From NCBI GenBank assembly GCA_030770545.1, contig CM061109.1:744001-808000 (forward strand): DNA of 64,000 bases. The letters run 5' to 3'. Both the position numbers and the translations under genes were made by a program. The number at the start of each line of letters is the position of its first letter. Position 1 is the stretch's first letter. This document shows positions 13,401-26,040 of this stretch, one piece after another. This stretch comes from Macropodus opercularis (lineage: Eukaryota; Chordata; Actinopteri; Anabantiformes; Osphronemidae). The notes under the pieces were generated by a model, which had not been told where the DNA came from, did no database searches, and saw nothing but the letters and a program-made list of their open reading frames with translations.

Positions 13401-13567
13401 TGTAGTCTTGGGTATCTGACCTTTGCATTCAGACTTGATGAGCTGTGGTCTCAAATAACAACTGCCCTGAAATCACAACTGCCAGGCAACTGCAATTCAT
13501 CGTCACCCGTCCCAGTGCAAGGCTCGACCTGCAGAGCTTCAGCATATTTCTGGAAAATTAGAAATTA
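10451..13567. other. gene-free sequence
   Basis: The 132-codon frame at 10372-10770 begins inside the minisatellite and runs into unique sequence; its product has no recognisable domain. Nothing else stands out. Confidence 0.6.
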
Positions 13568-13736
13568 GGGGCAGCATTGGTGCAAGAAGCAGAGCAGTGA
13601 ACCCATGAATCGTAGGATCGGTGGGTTGAGTCCTGTCTCCTGCCCACGGTGTGTCAGCAGAAGCCGCAAATCAGCTCAATGGTTGAATGAAGAGCAGCGA
13701 TGCTGTAGACAAGCGCTACACAAGCGCAGACCATTA
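13568..13736 (+). mobile_element. tRNA-derived SINE-like fragment
   Basis: The segment begins GGGGCAGC, has a GGTTGAGTCC sequence resembling a pol III B box (GGTTCGATCC), and ends AAGCGCTACACAAGCGCAGA plus CCATTA. That end resembles the AAGCGCTATATAAGaacagaCCATT tail of common fish tRNA-SINEs. About 170 bp, diverged, no clear A-tail. Confidence 0.5.
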
Positions 13737-14450
13737 GTTTGTACTGTTTGTATTTGTGTCAGCCATGTTGTGCCGTGCAGAGGACTTGGCAGGGGCTTTG
13801 GACCAGCTGCTCAAAGACCTGGACAAGTTGAGCTAAGAAAAACTGTCTTTGAAATTTGCTTTGCCACAGAGAAAGTAACAAATGTCTGAAATATCCACAG
13901 CATGGAAAACTTCAAACAAGTCATTCATTGGCCATATTTGTCCACCTTGACCTTTTGACCTTTTTAGTTTTTGACATTTTGAGATGCTTTCCTGAAAATG
14001 ACGACCGTGATGATGAATCACATCTTTTTGTTAGAGTGCTGCTATTTTTTATGCAAAGATTTACTTAACCAGTGGAGCCAAATGCCCCTTTTAAGATGTG
14101 TCCAAATCCCACATTTCAAACATTTCAACGCATCCTTAACATTTCTGCCTTTTTGCGCTTCAGGCCAGTTTAATCGACGCAGGGTCCGTCTGACGTCTGT
14201 CTCGTAGTCCAGTGCGTCAAAGCGGACCCGGGCCTGTTTTGGTTGCGGTGGTCAGAATGTGTGACCCTTCCCCACCCTTCCTGCATTGCTTCTTGTGTTT
14301 CCTTGACATTCGTTGACATTTGTTGAGTCCTGTGCTGCCGATGGTAGAGGGACGGTGTGTTTTAAAGTGATTTACAGTCGCCAACAAACAGCAGCTACTG
14401 CACGTGGGTGTGATCGCCTTACTCATAGTTTGTCTTTTTAAAACGTCTCC

Positions 14451-14592
14451 AGTTCATTAAAAAGCTGCAGCCAGAGTTTGACTGACTTCAGAACAGAGAT
14501 CATAGTATTACACACGAGCTTCTGTCGTCTAGCATAGAATTTAAAATCCTTCTCCTTCCTTACAAAGCGCTTAAAGCTCCATCTTATCAGCC
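14451..14592 (+). mobile_element. L2/Maui-like LINE fragment
   Basis: The plus strand contains GCTGCAGCCAGAGTTTGACT (AAARV, then a break) and, 70 bp on, the frame IEFKILLLPYKALKAPSY. These match the NAAARVLT and RIEFKILLLTYKALNGxAPSYL blocks near the RT C terminus of fish L2-type LINEs. At least one base is lost after AAARV. It is a short internal relic. Confidence 0.6.
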
Positions 14593-14619
14593 ATTCTCTG
14601 CCCCTCTTGCTGTGGCAGC

Positions 14620-15070
14620 CTGGCCCAGGGTCAGATGGCAAAGACAGACAGCAGAGTAGCGGCGCCAGCAGTTCCACCGCCTGCTCCAGTCATGTCCAGC
14701 ATCTGCTGCAGCACTGCCACAACAGTCGTCAACCTGCTGCAGATTCAAAGCCGGTTCCTGCTGCCGTCCGGCCTCTGCGGCGCCACCTCGGCCACGGGCA
14801 TCACCTCCAATCCTGCTTCTATGGCAGCATCACGTCCGGCCCCGTCCTGTTGCTGTGACGCCACAGGCAGGTCCTGTTTTGATAGCTGCTGCAGAATCAT
14901 CGTCACATCCGGTTCCTGGTTCTGTTATAAACCCACAGCCTGTTTCTGCCTCGGCAGCGTCACCTCCTTTTCCTGCAGCATCAGCCCCTCAACCACGTCC
15001 TGTTGCTGCTGCGCCACAGTTTGCTCCAGCAGCGTCGGTACATCCAGCCTTAAACTCTTCTTCGCCTGTT
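14620..15070 (+). other. degenerate Ala/Pro-rich low-complexity stretch
   Basis: CTG/CAG- and CCT-rich sequence directly follows the L2-like fragment. Broken frames give SAAxPVPAA-like and PQPRPVAAAPQFAPAA peptides. It may be the relic of a Pro/Ala-rich coding repeat or simply GC-rich low-complexity DNA. No intact gene. Confidence 0.4.
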
Positions 15071-17547
15071 TTAATATATTGCCACATTCATATTTCATGT
15101 CTGTTGAGTTTCAAATCTTAATTTTTCACTTTCAGACGTTATGTTTTCAGTTTCAGACTTTGTGGCATCTTCCTGGCGTAGGAGGCGGGACTAACATAGA
15201 GAACCTATCGAAAACCTTTTGCGGTTAGGTTGCCTTCACGAGCTGTGAGCTCATATTGTTGTCATATTATTGTTGAATACTTTGCCCAGTGATGGTCTGA
15301 CGGGTGGGACTAAGTGTCAGTGGCTTCAGTTCCACACAGCAGAGAGAAGAAGAACTGTCAGAACGGTTCAGATATCATTCATCACATTCCACAACAGATG
15401 TTAACATCAGCAAACCTAAAACGCTGTGGAGCTAAACCCGATGCAGCTAAAACCGAGGAAATCAGAGCCGACTGGCATTGAGGTGGATACTGTTCTCACC
15501 ATTTCCTTGTGTGCTGCTCTATGCCACCCACCATGTCCAAACAGAGCTGATGAATATCTGCGGCGACAGATCCAACAGCATGCGTGTCAACTATACTGAA
15601 TGTCGTAGTATGGAACGCAGTCACGTTAAGGTTTCCAGGATGTTGTTACAGCGTGAAAGGTCCAGTTTCAGGCTCAGAAGTACGTGAAACAAAACAAAAG
15701 GGATTTCTAACTGGATGCTTTCTAGATATTTGTACTTTTTATTTTGCCTAAATGCAGAATTCATAATTGCTGTTTACATTTCTAGGGATATGAAACAGAA
15801 ATCAAACCTGCAAAAGCAAGAACAGCTGCACTAAAAAAACAGATTTTCTGCCATCATGGGCAGGGATCGATTTATGAAAGAAAACAACAAAGAACATGTA
15901 GCATGTCTAGAAGCATTCAGCTCCAGGAGAAAAAAGGGCTTTCAATAGTGGCTTGGAGGGAACTCATGCGGCTTTCACATCTCATTTCAGATATTTTGTC
16001 TCTCTTGTCCTGCTTTTTTTCTACCACTGGGGCAAAACACCAGCAGGAGAGGGATTGTGTTTGAATGTGGTGGACCAAAACCCAGGCTACTGACCAATAC
16101 ATGTTTTGAATCAAGGCTCAAAGGATCAGATTTAAAGTGATGCAGTGAAGAATGGAAGCAGGCAGAGCCTCCAGGGCTGGCAGCCATGAAAAGCTGCGAA
16201 ATATTATAGGACAGTCAACTGGATGGCATCCGTGGTCAGCGAGGCATCGCCTTGATTTCCTTGGATCAAAGTTAGGCAGCGCTCTCGGTCTGTTTAGAGA
16301 ACATGTCTTCTAAGGGTTGAACTTGGCAGCTTCTTCACATTTGACCCAGAATAACACTGCGTTTGATTTGCACTATGGGTATTTGGGTTTTTACGCCCTA
16401 CTCCGGCTATGTGGGCTTTCTAAGCATGAGTCAGTTTTACCCATGTGGGTAACACACATTTCCTGCTGAATGAGTGCAAACAGGATGTGCAAATTATCTG
16501 TCAAAGTTGAATTTTAAAGAGGCCAGAGCCTCTATATATACTTTTGCTCTTTGTCTTTTGCAGATGGTCCAAACTCTTTGTCCAGTTGGTTCCACTTCAA
16601 GGACTGCACCTTGGCTCCAGGGTCAGAAAGACACAGAAATCTTCACCACATGCGCAGGACGAGAGGAGCAGGTACATGAATGTTATTTGCTTAGATGTGT
16701 TATTATGCAGTGTCTGGCCGTCGCAGTGGGTGGAGGTGGGAGTGTACGGACCAGGGCATCATGGGTAATGCCACAGAGTATCTGTGTATGTATGTGATGG
16801 CGACACACAGAATAGAACTTGTTAATTAATGAGCTTTAGGTTGACATTTAGTTTCCTCCTTCGTGACCCTCCTGGCTGTTTAACTGGGCTGACCTCAGCC
16901 GGCACACCTTCCTCCTGAACACGCCGCATGCTTTTATTCCAGCGAGCTACAAACATACTCCTCGTGGCACCAGCGATCTGTGGGCTCAGCAACACCGGAC
17001 GTGTGTTTACCTGCCCTCTGAACGCAACCACTAGGCTGCAATCACTTCACAGTCACACGCTTCCATTTCAGGTATTGCTAGAAAGAACAATGCGACCGAG
17101 GACGAGAATAAATATATTACATATCGCTAGAGTTACCCATGATGACAGGTTGTCTGTGAACGCTGAGGTTTGGTTATGGTTTCCCTGCTTAGTCCTGAGT
17201 AACAAATGCTTGGATGCTTTCCTCACACATGAAATGTCTGTGTTTGGCTTTTGCTAATTGTGTTGGCATGACTTGGCCTCGTCGCCAGATGTTAAGGCAG
17301 CTTTTAGTAAATGTTCATCAAGGTTTCAGGGCCGACCTGCAACAGCTTGGGCTCTAAATGGCAGCAGGGCGTTGTCCACGTCCTTTGTAACTCAATGCAA
17401 ACACACGTATACACTGATTAATTACAAGTTGACTGGAAAGTGTGAAAACCCAGAAAAAATAGGAGCAATTTTACAGTAATTGCCATGAAGCTGTCCTGCA
17501 GTGCAAACGCTCTTGCGTGCTGGGAATGTGAGTGCGGTGGGAGGCGG

Positions 17548-17557
17548 CTATTTTTAG
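17548..17557. promoter_or_regulatory. candidate MEF2 site
   Basis: CTATTTTTAG matches the MEF2 consensus YTAWWWWTAR exactly. It lies in the gene-free part, about 21.6 kb beyond the tns1 stop. Such motifs occur by chance. Confidence 0.3.
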
Positions 17558-19945
17558 TCCAACTCCTCTTCCAACGGCAGGGCACTCAAGCACTACATAC
17601 CTCCTGTGTTGTGCTTTCCTCCCGTCCTATGTGTTGGCCAGGCTTCACGAAAGGCCACTGAACAGCAGCTTTTAATAGAACTGACATTTGCTGACGAAAA
17701 AGAAAACAAAGCAGACAAAGAATTGAGTCCAGTGTTGTCCTGGTGTCTGCTGGCACATCCAGGACTATTATAGCTACAAGTATGAAGCTTCTGTGTGAAG
17801 CGAATGTGAAAGAAGATTCAAACTAAAAGCACGAGATTAGCTTCACGCCGCGCCACAATAACCAGCATTTTCAATAAATACAAACTATTCTACAGAAACC
17901 TGCTGCAGCTTTTCAGAGCTTAGTCAACCATTCAAAGTCACTGAGTCTTACTCCTCGATGTGGGACAGTTCTGCACAACCACTCAATGACTCTATTTCTT
18001 CTATCTCCTGCTATGATGCAGCAGGTATAATACAACCGGTGGCCAGAACATGTGCAGCAACATTTCATCTGTTTGATTAGTTGTTTACCTGTAGCAGAAT
18101 ATCTTTTAAACCACTAAACGTTTTTCCCTCAGGACAGCTGTGAAGGAAGTGGATTAGCAGGATGGAAACAAGGTGTAGTGTTAATATTTAACAATACCAG
18201 GTTAGAGATTCAGAATTCATAGTGTGTGTCTGAAAGTGAGTGGCTGTGAAGCAGCTGAAGATGAAATGAGATGAGATAAGACAAGGCAGTGGCTAATGAC
18301 GACCACATACGAGCTACTCTTGATGCTTCTGTGGGGAGAGTAGACGGCTGTGGCTCACTGCTGTAGCCACCTGGCAGACGTAGCCTCGGCTCTGCTGCAG
18401 GCACATGTGACCTGGGGAGAGGAAAGACTGTGGCACTAGACCAGGATTAATGGGCCGACTGCGAGTGGTGAGGTGGTCCAACGACTGTCACCTGGGATGA
18501 GCTGGCAGCTTGACTTCACGGGGAACAAGGAAGGACAGAACACAGAGATGAGCCACAACGTGAGATGACGAGCGAACTGAGGGCTTATGCTTCCTACAGG
18601 TGAGAACAAAAAGCTAAAGCCACAAACGCTGAGGAGTGAACAAAGACCAGCACTGCAAGTTAAAGCTGTTAAATAACTAACCCACTATCTACATCAGGCT
18701 CCACTCAGATGCTTCTTCTTATCCTGGTTTAGCAAATGTGCAACAGAAGAAGCCTGAAGTTTAGAGTGATAGGTCACGGAGGTCATGACCTCAATCACAA
18801 CTCTCATATACATCCTCTTATTTGTGTGAGCGTTGTAAGTTGCACGGGGCAGTTGATGTGCTTTCATGCAACAGACACACATTTACATGTGACACGGATG
18901 ATGCTCACTAGTGCCTCGTACTGTGACAATTCTCACAAATACATCAAGTCCTCGCTGAGCACAGTTTGTTTCACCACCAGCGTTAGTGCCTGATTGTCCC
19001 AGTACGACAGGGAGGATCAGACCGAGAACCTGCTACGTGTTCTGCTTGTACAGTTACCATGATGGTGACGGAGAAGTCAGTACTGGAACAGATACACGTT
19101 TGGGGAGTTTGTCCTCGTACACCACCGTTCTGAATGGAAACTGACACACTCAAGGTGAGCAAAGCCAAGAATCGAAACTTGAACATAATATGGAATTATA
19201 GCCATTTACAGACACACAGATCATTTCGGCCTGGACCTCAGCAGCGGGTTCTCAAAGTCAACCGTCCTCAGGGACTTTCAGGACAACTGATCTATTGGGC
19301 TAAGAACAGGTGACTTCACCAGAATTAAAAACATGCATTTAAGATTTTGCTGTATGTTTTGGATCATGATTCATCTGCCGTAAATGTTCATGCTCGTGTT
19401 TTACAAAGTGTGATTAAAAGCACTTTATGTCTTCATGAGAAACCGTAGACTGGTGGGACAGGATGCTGGTTAGCAGTGATCCTACCGAAAGCAGCTGTGA
19501 GTGCAGTGGTTCTACTGGAACCAACACGTTACCCTATTATCAGTCAGGTAATGCAGTTGGCCACTGATTCTTCCATTAAAGGACATTTTCGTCATCTTGC
19601 TTAGGAAGCGTGTTCGCTGTAATTTCACTATGTTCATTAACACATTATTAAGCACAGTGTATTTGCTCAGACAGCTCTAGGATGGAAAACCTCTCCTCCT
19701 TCAGGGAGCTGAGGAAGCATGGAAGAACGGAGGTAGGCTGTCAGGAATGTTCCCTGTGCACATGTTTCTGCCTATAGTGTAGGAGGAAGAAAGGAATGAA
19801 AGCGAGCATCTGTCCGTGAACACGGCCCGACTCTTAAGGGTTCAGTGCGATAGCGTGCACAAGAATTTGTGTATAAACGAGCCTGAGACAGGGCGGGTCG
19901 GCCAGAACGCGAATAAAGTGACAGACAGACAGACATATGACCTGC

Positions 19946-20003
19946 AAGCATCTGTAGCGCAGTTTGTACAGCCTCGCCTTATATTGGTTACAGTTTGAAC
20001 CCA
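19946..20003 (+). mobile_element. possible tRNA-like (SINE head) relic
   Basis: TAGCGCAGTTTG fits a pol III A box (TRGCNNAGTNG) and AGTTTGAACCC, about 35 bp on, approximates a B box. No complete cloverleaf can be drawn, so it is not a functional tRNA gene; it may be the head of an old SINE. Confidence 0.25.
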
Positions 20004-20840
20004 ATCTTTACATCTACACACTGGTCTCATTTAGCCCAACTCGTGCTAGGTGTGGCACAGTGGCAGGCGAAAGGAAACCAAAACCAAATGGGCCTCAGGC
20101 TTGGCCCCTCAGCTGAAGCCGCTGTTGGTCCCTCCAGGAGCTGGCTGCTGTCTAGTGACTGCTCAGGAAGAAAGGAGCGTAAATCAGGCTGCACGGGCGT
20201 GGTCCGCCACGCCGCTCACCACCGACAGCCAGTCGCGCTGGCAGTAGCTAGCCTAGCATGCAGCGAGGGGTTCACAGGAGGGCGGCTGTGGGTGTTACCG
20301 TTTCTCAGTGCATTTGCTCCTAATGAAGAAAGACACTCCTGGCAAAACAGATCAAGCACGAGGAGGACAGGGAGGGGAGAGGGCAACGCGAGGGTACAGC
20401 GAGTGCACTGTGCCAGTACCAGCGGAGGTTTGCAGAACTAAGAAAACAAGCACCGTGACCAAACTTCACGAGGCGAGCAGCGAACATGCAGTTGGGGAGA
20501 GGAAGCAGCGACCTAGTGCCCTGCCAGCCCTGAGATTTAAACCAGAGCTCTTGAGTTTGTTGACGTTCTCATAAGAAGGCAATAGCTTTGCCAATTCATT
20601 TTAATTCACATGACTACTTTGCATGAGAGATGGTGAAAGCGAAACCTTTCACTGCTCTGTAAACAAGCGAATAGGTTGAATGAGTCAACGTGTTTGTCAC
20701 TGTCCTGTTTTTTTTTTCCATTGTATAGACAGACAGGTTCAGTATCTACATGTAGATGTAGCTTCCAACGTCAGTTTAGAGGAAGAAAAACAGCAAGAAC
20801 AAAAACAATGCAATGATGAGATGACACTGGAACATAATCG

Positions 20841-20998
20841 GCTCTTCTTCACTGACGTCAACTCTTCTTCACTGACGTCAACTCTTCTTCACATGACTTC
20901 AGATCTTCTTCACATGACGTCAGCTCATCTTCACCAGCGTCAGCTCTTCTTCACATGACGTCAGCAGTTATTGACATGACGTCTACTCTTCTTCACTA
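20841..20998. repeat. 20-21-bp tandem repeat carrying CRE sites
   Basis: About seven copies of a 20-21-bp unit of the form CTCTTCTTCACATGACGTCA. Each carries a CRE or CRE-like octamer: perfect TGACGTCA at 20853, 20873, 20915 and 20956; variants at 20894 (TGACTTCA), 20935 (CAGCGTCA) and 20977 (TGACGTCT). Confidence 0.92.
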
Positions 20999-23900
20999 GC
21001 GTGTGTCCCACAGGTTGATGGAGTCTACTCCAGCTGTCATTGGCCACTCACACCTACAGGCAAGTTGCAGTTTACAGTTAACCTGATTCCATCCGTCATG
21101 ACCATCATACAGTGGTACAGACAGCTCAGTGCAAAGCAACCTGCGAGACAACTTCACACATGTGATGACATCAGTATGGCACAGAATTAAGTCAGCCTTA
21201 ACATGGAAAGCGCCAAAGCTGGGATGTTTACCAAAGTATTTTCCTGACCACCAGTCACTGGTGTCTACAGATGTGCACACTGGAGAGGAAGGCGATGTGG
21301 CTCTGGTGACGTTAGTGGGGTCCACCACCAGCCACAATCAAATGGCACAGTCAGTTTAGCAAGACGGCCTGTGTCTGAGCAGTTGCTGTATGAGTGTGTG
21401 GCAGTTGAGTATTTGACTAAAGAGTGAAAAGAGATGAACACATAGACTGAATGAAGCAGGACAGATCCTCAGAGAATCCAAACATCAGCCAGTTAGTACA
21501 ATATAACCAACAATCACACGAACAGATGGATTTTAGAGCCTGTTAGTCAGCGTTACGTGTTACCTCATATGCTGTTCTCAGGAGCCTAAACTAATAATCA
21601 TCTGGTCTTTAATCTGCTTGTTTATTTATTTCAAAAAATGTTTTTTACACTGTATATATAATATTGTATAGCTGTTATAGCTGGACAGTCTGCTATAGGG
21701 TCTATGCAAATGTTGCAATGACCTTGTATAACCTTCAGGTCATAGAAGGTCAAGTTGAACTTAACTGGATGATGGACATCAGGGATATTTGCCACATTAG
21801 TGCTTCCTCTTGCAACGTTGGGGCTGCCCACTAGTGAACTACATCCTGAAGCGAAGCCGTGGCGTAAACCAGGTTTGGAGGGCACCTGTGTGGTTCTGTT
21901 CAGCTTAGTGTTGCTCCTGATTCCCTGTAATGAACAACCATATGCACTGACTACTGACCTACTGTAGCAGGTGGGTTTAAGCCACAGGTTTCCACGGTTT
22001 AATGCTGTGTAGTGTTCAATGTCTTGGTGTGTTTCCATTTTTTGAATGTGAAAGGCCCCTGAGGTGAAAGTGCAAACAGTCTTCAAACTGCATAAACATG
22101 CGTCCGTTCGTTTTCTATTCGTGTGATTCAGCATTAACATTTAAAAAACATTTGCTGATTCTCTAACGGTAAAATACATCTGTGCTAAACCTGCAAATCT
22201 TTAAGTAATAAAACTTTATATAAGCTTAGCAGAAAACCACTGGTGTGGCTCCATATTTTATGGAGAGCAACGATTTTATAATCTAATCAATTTCTCATTA
22301 CGATGTGAGTGTACAGTTTTAGATGTCTGTGCCAAAAGCTTAACACCCTCACAACATTTCCACCCATAACTACATTCAACTCTCTTTTCCTGCCAAATGG
22401 CACCAACAGGGCCAGTTTTAATTGCCTTACATTACAGCTCACTTTTAACCCAAACGTTATTAAACTTTCAACATTTGTTCATTCAGGAATCTGCGTTTCA
22501 CGACTTCAATAAATCTCCCAATCCAGCAGAAACACTTGAGCGTTTAGTCTGCTGCTGACGTGCAGTGACCCCACACAGCAGATCACTGCGTCATGTCTTA
22601 CTGTTATCTGGCAGACTACTACAGGTTTACAGCTGCAAAGCCAAGGCTGACTAACTAACTAACTCACTAGGTTACCAGGTTTTACGGTGATACAGACAGG
22701 ACTTAACTCACAGAGCAGGTGACAACAGTAACAAATTCAAATCTCTGCAGGGCAGGAGGAGACAGAGGGGGAAGAGAGAAGCAGAGAGAAAACTAACAAA
22801 CAAACCAACAAGTGAACAATAAAGAACAATTAATCTCAAACAGCAGCAACATAAGTAACATTCAGTCTTTAGCGTACGAACCAGATACTCTAACCCAGAC
22901 AAGCTGGGAAACAAGGGCAACGAACTGCCAACGAAGTCCTTAAACACGCAAAACGAAGTCTAGGTGTATGTGATCGATCGGATCAGTCCGTCACAGCGAC
23001 ATCACAGAGGAAGGTTCACACACCAGACGCCACGCGCTAAAGTAAACCCCAACCCCTAGAGCGAGTAGAGTATGTGTTGGACGAAGGTACCTGCATAGTA
23101 GAAGCCTCAGTTTCAGGGGAAGTCTGACAAGTGCACGTAACACAGTTGTTATCATTGTAGTGTTACACATTACATCACCGGCCTTAGTTATCACAACCTC
23201 ATACAGCAAACACTCCGGAGCGAAGGCTGCAGTTCAACGGCCACGAGTCCGATAGCTGGCGTTGAAAAGAGGAGGAATGTGAACCAGAGCTGGCAACAGG
23301 CGACGCTGAAAAATGTCCTGACAACAAACAACCAACGGAACAAACAAGTCCTCATCAAGCCTGGGACCACGTTCCACATGCTGCGGATGTGAAACTTGTC
23401 TGACTGACAGCTAAGTGTAACACGATGACAGGTCACAGCTAAAGCCTGGCTGGTGCTGGTGGATTGGTTCCCAGATTGAAACGGTGCTTGTTGATCTGAG
23501 CTGGTCAGAAGGAACAGCAGCGAAGCTCAGTACAACAACACGCTCCTATGAGGGATGCACGGCCTTAGCACCGTGTGGTTAAGCTACTGTATGATAGTGA
23601 TGGTCCACCTGGTTGGTTCCATGTTCCACCTGCTCCTCACCTGCCAGCGAACAGCTGCAGCTCAAACAGTGTCTGTGGGTGAGGCGTGAAAACACACTGA
23701 AGACTAGAACCACAGTTGAGCTGCAACAGTAGAACTGGACTTAGGTTTTTTAGGTTTATTGTTTTATGACCGAACTCCTACTAATGAGAGCAGAGAATTG
23801 TTCTTTGTTCATTTGATTGTAAAAACAACTTTAACAATAAGTGGTTCTTTCTGTGTCTCTGGGAGGAGGCCACAGCAGACTCACACACAGCACGTCATGT

Positions 23901-24579
23901 CCTAATGACACAGCTATTTGAAGGATTATGTCATAAACTGATCCTTTGGCTGCAGTTTTCCTAGGAAGCAACTGTACAAAAGAAGAACCATTATCAGTCA
24001 TCGCTGGCTCTGGATCCTGTGTAATGATGGTTTTTATGGCCTCTATGGCAACAGGAGCATCAGACTTTCCAAAGTAACGCGTCAGAATAGTTTGACTTCA
24101 GACGCGACATCAGGTTCGGTTGACACACTCTTTCTGAAACGGTTCCCTGGTTAAGTCATCCGTGCGCCCAGCAGTGCTGGAGTCTGTCCCAGCGGTGGGT
24201 TACAACAGGACAGGTCACCAGTCGGAGCTGCACAGAGACCAACCAGGAGGCAATCACTGGAGAAGGTTTTATGTTCTATCACAACTCCTGGAATGAAAAG
24301 TGTATCCACTAAATGTACTTTTCTCCATACAGTCATTTCACATTTCAAATGCTGATAATATCCAGATTTTGTGTGTTTCAGCTTTGAAGTGGAGCTGGTC
24401 ACAGTCAGGAGAATCAGATCATCTTTCCATGTCCTTGAGTGCAGAAAAATACTTTAAAGATTATTTTCCCTCAGTGCTGAAGTTTCCCAGCAGTTTATTG
24501 CTCTTATTTGCTCTGGCTCCATTGTTGCACTTTCCTGATCACTGCACAACCACACTGGAACAAAATCCACTCGACTAGA
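20999..24579. other. gene-free sequence
   Basis: The 169-codon minus-strand frame at 21631-22140 has no recognisable motif. The stretch near 22700-22960 is purine-rich and may be old repeat. Nothing firmer. Confidence 0.55.
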
Positions 24580-24775
24580 CCTGCCATACACTCGGATGTA
24601 ATTATGGTCATTTGCATTTTGATGGATTTGCAGATTGTATCTCATACCAGGCTGTGGACAAACTGCAATAATAACCTGCCATTTCTGAATTATGTTTCCA
24701 TAACACAAGTCTTAGGCTGTTTTCAGATATCGACAGGAAAATTTGCCTCTTATTGTCATAACGTTGGTTAGTTGC
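24580..24775. promoter_or_regulatory. candidate conserved non-coding element
   Basis: The segment combines a homeodomain-type GTAATTATGG with an exact octamer ATTTGCAT (24610-24617, the POU site ATGCAAAT on the other strand) in otherwise non-repetitive, AT-moderate sequence. The look is that of a developmental enhancer, but conservation cannot be assessed here. Confidence 0.25.
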
Positions 24776-24934
24776 AGAGAACCACTGTCTCTAATTGCAG
24801 TGGTGTGGCAAGCACACTTATGGTTGGTTCTTCTCACTAAGTGCGTGTACGTCTTCCAAACTAACAGAATCAGCCATTAGATGTACAGATGTTTGACTGG
24901 CTGCCCATCAAGCTGTCATTGAACCGTACGTCCG

Positions 24935-25110
24935 TAGATTAGTCTCCCACCTGATGAAGACCATGGAGAAGCTCATCCTCAGCGCTGGTCCGTCTCTCTT
25001 ACAGGCCAGGTGTCAGGGTGGATGGACTCACCAGGAGAAGTCGTGTTTTTGACTTCTCAAACGCAGTCACCACCTTTTAGCTCTGCTGCCAGGGAAGCTG
25101 GAAGGAGCAG
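24935..25110 (+). mobile_element. Rex1-like LINE reverse transcriptase fragment
   Basis: Across frameshifts the plus strand reads RLVSHLMKTMEKLIL, then RVFDFSNAVTTF, then LLPGKLEGAGVE. These resemble the RT blocks HxMKTxERLVL, LFLDFSSAFNTI and LLxxKLxxAGVD of Rex1/CR1-type fish LINEs. Frames are broken by small indels, so it is a dead fragment. Degenerate related sequence may continue to about 25260. Identification is from pattern memory only. Confidence 0.5.
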
Positions 25111-25550
25111 GAGTGGAATTCAGCCCCACGTCAGGCTCGGTCCAAACACCGAGCTCACCCGACTGAGACACAGCCGACACGGCACGGCTGCCCCGCTCAA
25201 GGACAAAGGGCTGAACTGTTGGATGTCTTTTCTGGTTGACTGTCGGAGCAGGACACTCTGGCCTTGTGGGTTCCTTTGACTGTGGGTTAACTGGTGAAGG
25301 GTTTCTATGTGCGTGGACACCACTTCCCAACTGCTTTGATCCCTATTTGCGTGTGCAGTGGGATTACTGCGAACCTCGTTACTCAGCAGTGTGTGTTCGT
25401 TATCCTGTGTTGAGTTATTAAAACGTATCTTCTAGTCAAGTCTGTCTGTTGGGTCGAGCTACTGGGTCCAGTCTTAGTCACAGTCAGTCATAGTCCGGTC
25501 TCCTGTCAGTATTCACAGTCTCTGTTCGAGCCACGTCACGATTTACAACA

Positions 25551-26040
25551 CTAACTTGTGGAATGGACCCAAATGCTCAGAACGCAGGACTTAAATAGTA
25601 ATAATTTAAGGAAGGAAATAAATTACAAGCCTTTAAATAAAAGTAAGGAAACCAGGACACAACCAGCAACGAAAAAACAGACGACTAACTGGTAATCGCT
25701 GCAAGGCAAGAGAATAAGCTCAAAGCAAAATGTAAGAACTTCAAATCACTGCACAGGCAGGAAAACCAAAAGACAGGACACAAAGTCAAAACACAGCTAA
25801 GCAGGAATGAACAAAATAAAAGTACAGTACACCTACAGAATACAAACTGACAGGATAAAGACAGGTTGTGTTTCAGAAGAGAAATGAGAAGGAACCACCA
25901 GTGTGAATATGGAAAAGCCAGTCCTTGTATCCTGCAAGATGAAGTCCAGGTGTAGCTGAGCGTCCAGCCTAGGAAATGACGGAAGCAAGTATCCAACAAC
26001 AGAGCTGAATCATATCTCATCTCTCAGACGACTAAACGTT
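25551..26040. repeat. probable interspersed repeat, class unassigned
   Basis: The stretch opens with TGGACCCAAATGC followed by A-rich, CAGGACACA-type sequence resembling a widespread fish interspersed repeat whose complementary strand ends AATAAA...GCATTTGGGTCC. A diverged, oppositely oriented relative may sit at 40063-40230 in a tns1 intron. I cannot assign a superfamily. Confidence 0.3.

Larger units (their letters stand above)
15071..20840. other. gene-free sequence
   Basis: No coding or RNA gene recognised. It holds the candidate MEF2 site and the tRNA-like relic listed separately. Confidence 0.55.

Noticed and set aside
19946..20003. Functional tRNA gene
   Set aside because: A- and B-box-like sequences exist but no acceptor stem or full cloverleaf can be formed.
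22690..22960. Purine-rich stretch resembling interspersed repeat
   Set aside because: No terminal structure or protein relic could be identified, so no element is annotated.
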